DNA from: Cryptomeria japonica | Lineage: Eukaryota; Streptophyta; Pinopsida; Cupressales; Cupressaceae | Direction: 5' to 3' | Assembly (NCBI RefSeq): GCF_030272615.1 | Contig: NC_081413.1 | Coordinates: forward strand, 20,311,285-20,375,284 | DNA length: 64,000 bases | Shown: piece after piece, positions 60,414 to 64,000 of the stretch | Position numbering within the stretch: position 1 is the stretch's first letter | Layout: each line of letters begins with the position of its first letter | Notes under the pieces: model-generated | What the model saw: the letters and a program-made list of their open reading frames with translations, nothing else | Told to the model about the DNA's origin: nothing | Databases searched by the model: none | Made by a program: the position numbers and the translations under genes

Positions 60414-61416
60414 TTGTAACCCTATAAGAATCAACAATTAGTCTGTTTTTTAATTATTCTAGGAGGAATTTTGTAAGGTATTTCATGTCACTTTGGAATG
60501 AAATAAAATTTATATTGTATTGTTCAAATGCAAGGCACCTTCTTGAACTGTGTTTTCAATCTTTTTTTTAAGGATGGTATCGTTGAAAGTGATGATACAT
60601 TTTAGTAATATAAGGTGAAACTAGTGATATTTTTTAATAATATAAGGTGAAAGTGGTGACATGGTTTTTGAGTAAATGGTTATAAAATAAAAGTAATTTT
60701 AATTTTAAATGTAGTTTAGAGGGTCCAAATTTAATGTAAGAGTTGAAATCTATCTTGTTCTAGAAAGAAAGAAATTTTATTCAATTGAAAGAGTTTTTTG
60801 TTTCTTAAGCATATCTATTAAATATTGCAAAATCAGACTTTATAACTTAGTCTAACACTATTAAACTAACTGCAAGTACAATGAAAAGACTAGTTAGGGA
60901 AACAAAAAATGTAACTATGATAATGTTACTACTATTTGTCTCCATGAACTATGACAAAATTTGAAATTATAGGCATTAAACTATAAATATTTACTAGCTA
61001 CCAAATTATGAAATGGAATTGTAAAAAAAAAATTGAGTTCAATTAGGAATGTAATAACAAATGTAGAGAAAACCAATTGAATATATAATATCTCACATAG
61101 AAAAATGTTGATACAATTACAACATATTTATTTCAACAATCAAATATATTTTTGTGATTATGTATAATAGTTACAATATGATTTGCATCAACTAAAAAAA
61201 GTCGTAAAGTCACACAATAGTCAATTTCGATAAGAGTATAACATATATATCGAATACAATAATGCAAGCCAACAAGTAAACATATGGACATATATGTCAC
61301 ATATACAAAATACAAAACATATGCTAAAAAAATTCCACATAGGCATACAACAAAGGCCTCTAGTCTACTAATTTCCCACTATCACGAGGAAATAGATCAC
61401 AAGCTGCCTTTGACTA

Positions 61417-63361
61417 TCACAGGGATGGAGATGTATGTGATGATGGCCTATTTTGAATGTGTTCACTAGACCTCCTAACTAGAATTCTTTGTAGCTCCAA
61501 CTGATACAATCATAAGTATAGATATCAATGCATAATTAATATAAAAAATGAACTGTAGAATGACATATAATACAATAATTACTTACCGCAAATATATAAT
61601 CATATTGTTCATCTACAACTCGGGCACGTTCACGCTCAAGAGTGACAAGTCCCTGCGACAAATGTTAAGATAGTAATTAAAATAAAAAATGAGTATCCTC
61701 AAAACTTTCAATAATAGACAATTAAAATAACAAGTAACATTTACTAATCTATCTCATACCTTTGTCTAAGCTTTTGAAACTGCTACTTGTATAGCAACAC
61801 CACGATCTAGTGTAGTGCGAAAATTAGGAGGAGTATATGATGTCACAACTAAAAATGAAGCAACGACTATTATTCAATTATCAAAACTACCTAAAATTGT
61901 TTTAAAAAATCAATAATGAATAAAGGTTACCTTGGTGGAAGTTCCTCGATGAACTTCACTGCGGGGGGTCGATGTCGAAGGTCCAACACCAAACTATTTG
62001 ATATCCAAGTGACTTATGAGAAAATAATTCATATAACATTGACTAATGAAATTTAATCGTTAAATTATTAGATTAATACATACTTGATAACTCGGTGTTG
62101 TCATATAGAACGCAGCTAGGGGGATGTCACAGGAAGTATGGACACTCTGACCTTGCATTTTTATCACCATCGTTATACTAATTTAGTTATTATACCACTT
62201 CAAAATAATATTTAATAAACATATTTTAATGAGCTTGTTATAATTTAGGTCTGCATCTCAATGACAAATGTATCACTCAACATCAACAAAGACTCTATCA
62301 TAACCATATCCTCTATAGTAGATGGCTATTGTGTAGGTACATTTTGACTACTATCAGGATCATAAGTTCAAAGAGCGCCACATGAATGACAACAGTGAGA
62401 AGGAACTTGAGGCTTGTAACATTCACCCCCTTTATAATGTACTAGTGACTCAACATACTTTATGAGGGTCTGAGTCAGGGATCTAATGGACTCTAAGGTA
62501 TCCACCTTGACATCGTCCTTCACTTTGGAAGAAATGGTCATGTGCACCACCATAGGTCTACCCAAAGGTCTTGGTACAACATTTGGGTCATGTTGTGCCC
62601 ATGCTCTGTTGTGTGAGGAGCCCCCACCCCTACCTTGGAAGTGTAGGTAACCAAAATAGTTAGGGATCTCATTGAGGAAAATATCATTATAGAGTTTCCT
62701 CAAAAATTATTGAGCCACCTCATGATTACTACATGGTGGCTGATAGAAAACCATCCACCACCTATCCCAAAATTATAACTTATCCCTTCGTGGTGGCACC
62801 AATAGATAGGGAGCCTCCTACATCCAGGATGGAATGGTTGATTCATTCGAGGGTCCATGAAAAGTGCATACAGGCAAAATTTGTTTACTGTCTCTTTCTT
62901 TAATGCAACATATAATAACTTGTTTGCATAAAACAATTTTTATTCCTCTGTTTTGTTGGACCACATATTAATTTGACCACTCACTAAATCTACATGAGCT
63001 TCAATAGATTCTAGTCACTCTGCAAGGCCTGTCCTATGACAGGATGTTGAATTGGGATCTTTAAGCCTATTTATCAACTCCTCAAATTTTTATTTTTTTT
63101 TCAATTTACCCTAATATATTAGCTTGTGTGCCTAGGGGATGTCTAGGAATTGGGGGAGGGTTTGGTTGTTCCTCTTCTTGATAAGGCTCATGTTGAGGAG
63201 ATGGTGATGGGTTTTCAATATATTCAAATGGATTTTGAATTCTTGAAATTTAGAACAAATTTTAATGTAAAAAAATAATTTAAACCATAGTTTAAAAAAA
63301 TTGTGAGAGTAAAAAAATAGAAATAAATACCTCTTTGGTATCTTTGATGTCGTGGGGCCAT
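61417..63361 (-). pseudogene. Unrecognised multi-exon gene, most complete copy, with stops
   Basis: A candidate first exon (63361-63331, MAPRHQRYQR) ends at gtattt. A long exon-like stretch runs from about 63230 to 62240, with blocks NPFEYIENPSPSPQHEPYQE, MDPRMNQPFHPGCRRLPIYW, GYLHFQGRGGGSSHNRAWAQ and SIRSLTQTLIKYVES. It includes stops near 63010, 62950, 62368 and 62320 and at least one shift near 63110. Exon-like 61931-61993 may follow. Three final exons join in phase: 61760-61848 (VTSYTPPNFRTTLDRGVAIQ, with one TAG), 61587-61652 (GLVTLERERARVVDEQYDYI) and 61417-61500 (LELQRILVRRSSEHI to a stop), all with AG/GT edges. I do not recognise the family. A TATA-like box and CT-rich tract lie 380-420 bp upstream. 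It may be a transposon-borne gene or a decayed host gene. Confidence 0.6.
61587..61652 (-). other. Well-defined 66-nt internal exon
   Basis: Flanked by tttgtcgcag on the 5' side and gtaagtaa on the 3' side, 22 codons in phase 0, and in phase with the next exon (61500-61417). Copies A and B keep only the last 17 bases of it. It is the clearest sign that the C-specific segment is ancestral gene and not an insertion. Confidence 0.7.
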
Positions 63362-63743
63362 GTTGATGAAGATCTGACAACTTTAGAAGCAAAAACAATA
63401 TTTTTATTTTGTGTGCGTAGTCTGGAAAGCCAAAATCAGAGCTCAAAACATGGGGATTACAGAAAAATGAAGTTTGAATGTCCATTTTAAAAAAAAAAAT
63501 ATTGTTATAGCTATTTTGTGCATTCCAAATAAGGCACGTGCCCTATTTGGAACGTGCCTTATTTTGCATGTGCCATAATGTTTGATGGAGGCCAAAAGAA
63601 ATTTTGTCACTTTTTTGGTCCCCCATCTTTGTGCACTTACTCGCATAAAATATAATTAAGTATAAGTAAATGTATATATGTAAATACCACGTCTACTCAA
63701 ATGTTTAATTTATGTATTTAGTGTGAGGATGAGGGAGAGTAAG

Positions 63744-63780
63744 TTATATAAGTAAGTTGATAGAGAGAGAGAGAGAGAGA
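63744..63780 (-). promoter_or_regulatory. TATA-like box beside (GA)n tract, copy C
   Basis: ttatataa (63744-63751) is followed on the plus strand by a (GA) tract of only about 19 bp (63762-63780). On the gene's strand this reads as a CT tract just upstream of a TATA box, a common plant core-promoter look. The same pair occurs at 5053-5237 (A) and 41620-41768 (B) with far longer tracts. Confidence 0.5.
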
Positions 63781-63908
63781 GATTTCTTTTCTTCTTAGAA
63801 GTAAGAGTGTGTTATAACATGGTCTTATTGTAGTTCAGTATTTTAACTCTAGGCTAAACCACTTCTAACCCATAATATAATAAATTTATAATTCCCTCAT
63901 TTTATGCA

Positions 63909-64000
63909 TGCCTAGTGTAAAAATGCCCACCCAGACCCGCTCATGACATATTTTTGTGCACACGAGGAACATAATCAATTCTAGCCAATCTTGCAACTTT
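63909..64000. other. Unmatched sequence after duplicon copy C
   Basis: From about 63909 (tgcctagtgtaaaaatg) the sequence no longer matches copies A or B. Too short to identify. Confidence 0.5.

Larger units (their letters stand above)
60411..63908. repeat. Duplicon copy C
   Basis: Starts at the same base as copy B (40051, tttgtaaccc) and follows it through 61603. It then has 1758 bp absent from A and B (61604-63361), rejoins the match at gttgatgaag, and leaves it near 63908. The first 830 bp (60411-61240) show no gene. The right edge is a breakpoint, since A and B continue with a different sequence there. Confidence 0.9.

Noticed and set aside
61604-63361. Reading the copy C-specific segment as a mobile insertion
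   Set aside because: No terminal repeats or TSD are seen, and its exons join in phase with flanking exons, so deletion from A and B fits better.

Overview
This is a 64 kb stretch of a large, repeat-rich plant nuclear genome. I lean towards a gymnosperm, as an inference from style and not from a diagnostic gene: AT-rich sequence, many old retroelement pieces, a plant-mobile-domain gene antisense inside an LTR element, and no compact intact host gene. No gene in the window is undamaged. The interest lies in paralogous copies that can be compared with one another.

Layout. (1) 1-4360 is the right end of an LTR retrotransposon. It has a polypurine tract at 3571-3585, a 3' LTR from 3586, and an antisense two-exon plant-mobile-domain (PMD) pseudogene at 536-3240. 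(2) 4361-14813 is copy A of a duplicon. Copy B is 40051-60413 (interrupted by a Copia element) and copy C is 60411 to about 63908. The duplicon carries two minus-strand genes: an unrecognised multi-exon gene (best preserved in C) and a long coiled-coil gene built of 67-residue repeats (A 11026-15637; B 56658-60411). (3) 17333-39785 is a second, nested tandem duplication, units U1 (17333-24769) and U2 (24774-39785). Each contains a minus-strand Ty3/gypsy-like non-autonomous element with gag and protease remnants, joined to a plus-strand piece of a Copia element and ending in an array of a roughly 360-bp satellite. U1 lacks about 7.4 kb that U2 has. (4) 47355-56473 is an almost complete Copia element on the minus strand, with 1.7-kb LTRs, PBS, PPT and a 5-bp target duplication. 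Its empty site is preserved in copy A.

How the parts relate. The order of events can be partly read. A and B share a 1758-bp deletion that C lacks, so A and B are closer to each other. The Copia element entered B after the A/B split. Its LTRs differ at about 32 sites by eye. The coiled-coil gene was broken independently in A (a stop and a 13-bp tandem duplication) and in B (5' truncation, a stop and a 1-bp deletion). Each break is intact in the other copy, so the ancestor probably encoded about 1532 residues. The PMD gene carries three in-frame stops, two of them CAG to TAG.

The best candidates for something undescribed are the 67-residue-repeat coiled-coil family, the unrecognised multi-exon gene in copy C, the 360-bp satellite with internal dyads, and a perfect 56-bp-arm palindrome at 16864-16979. 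All identities rest on reading the sequence; no database search was possible.
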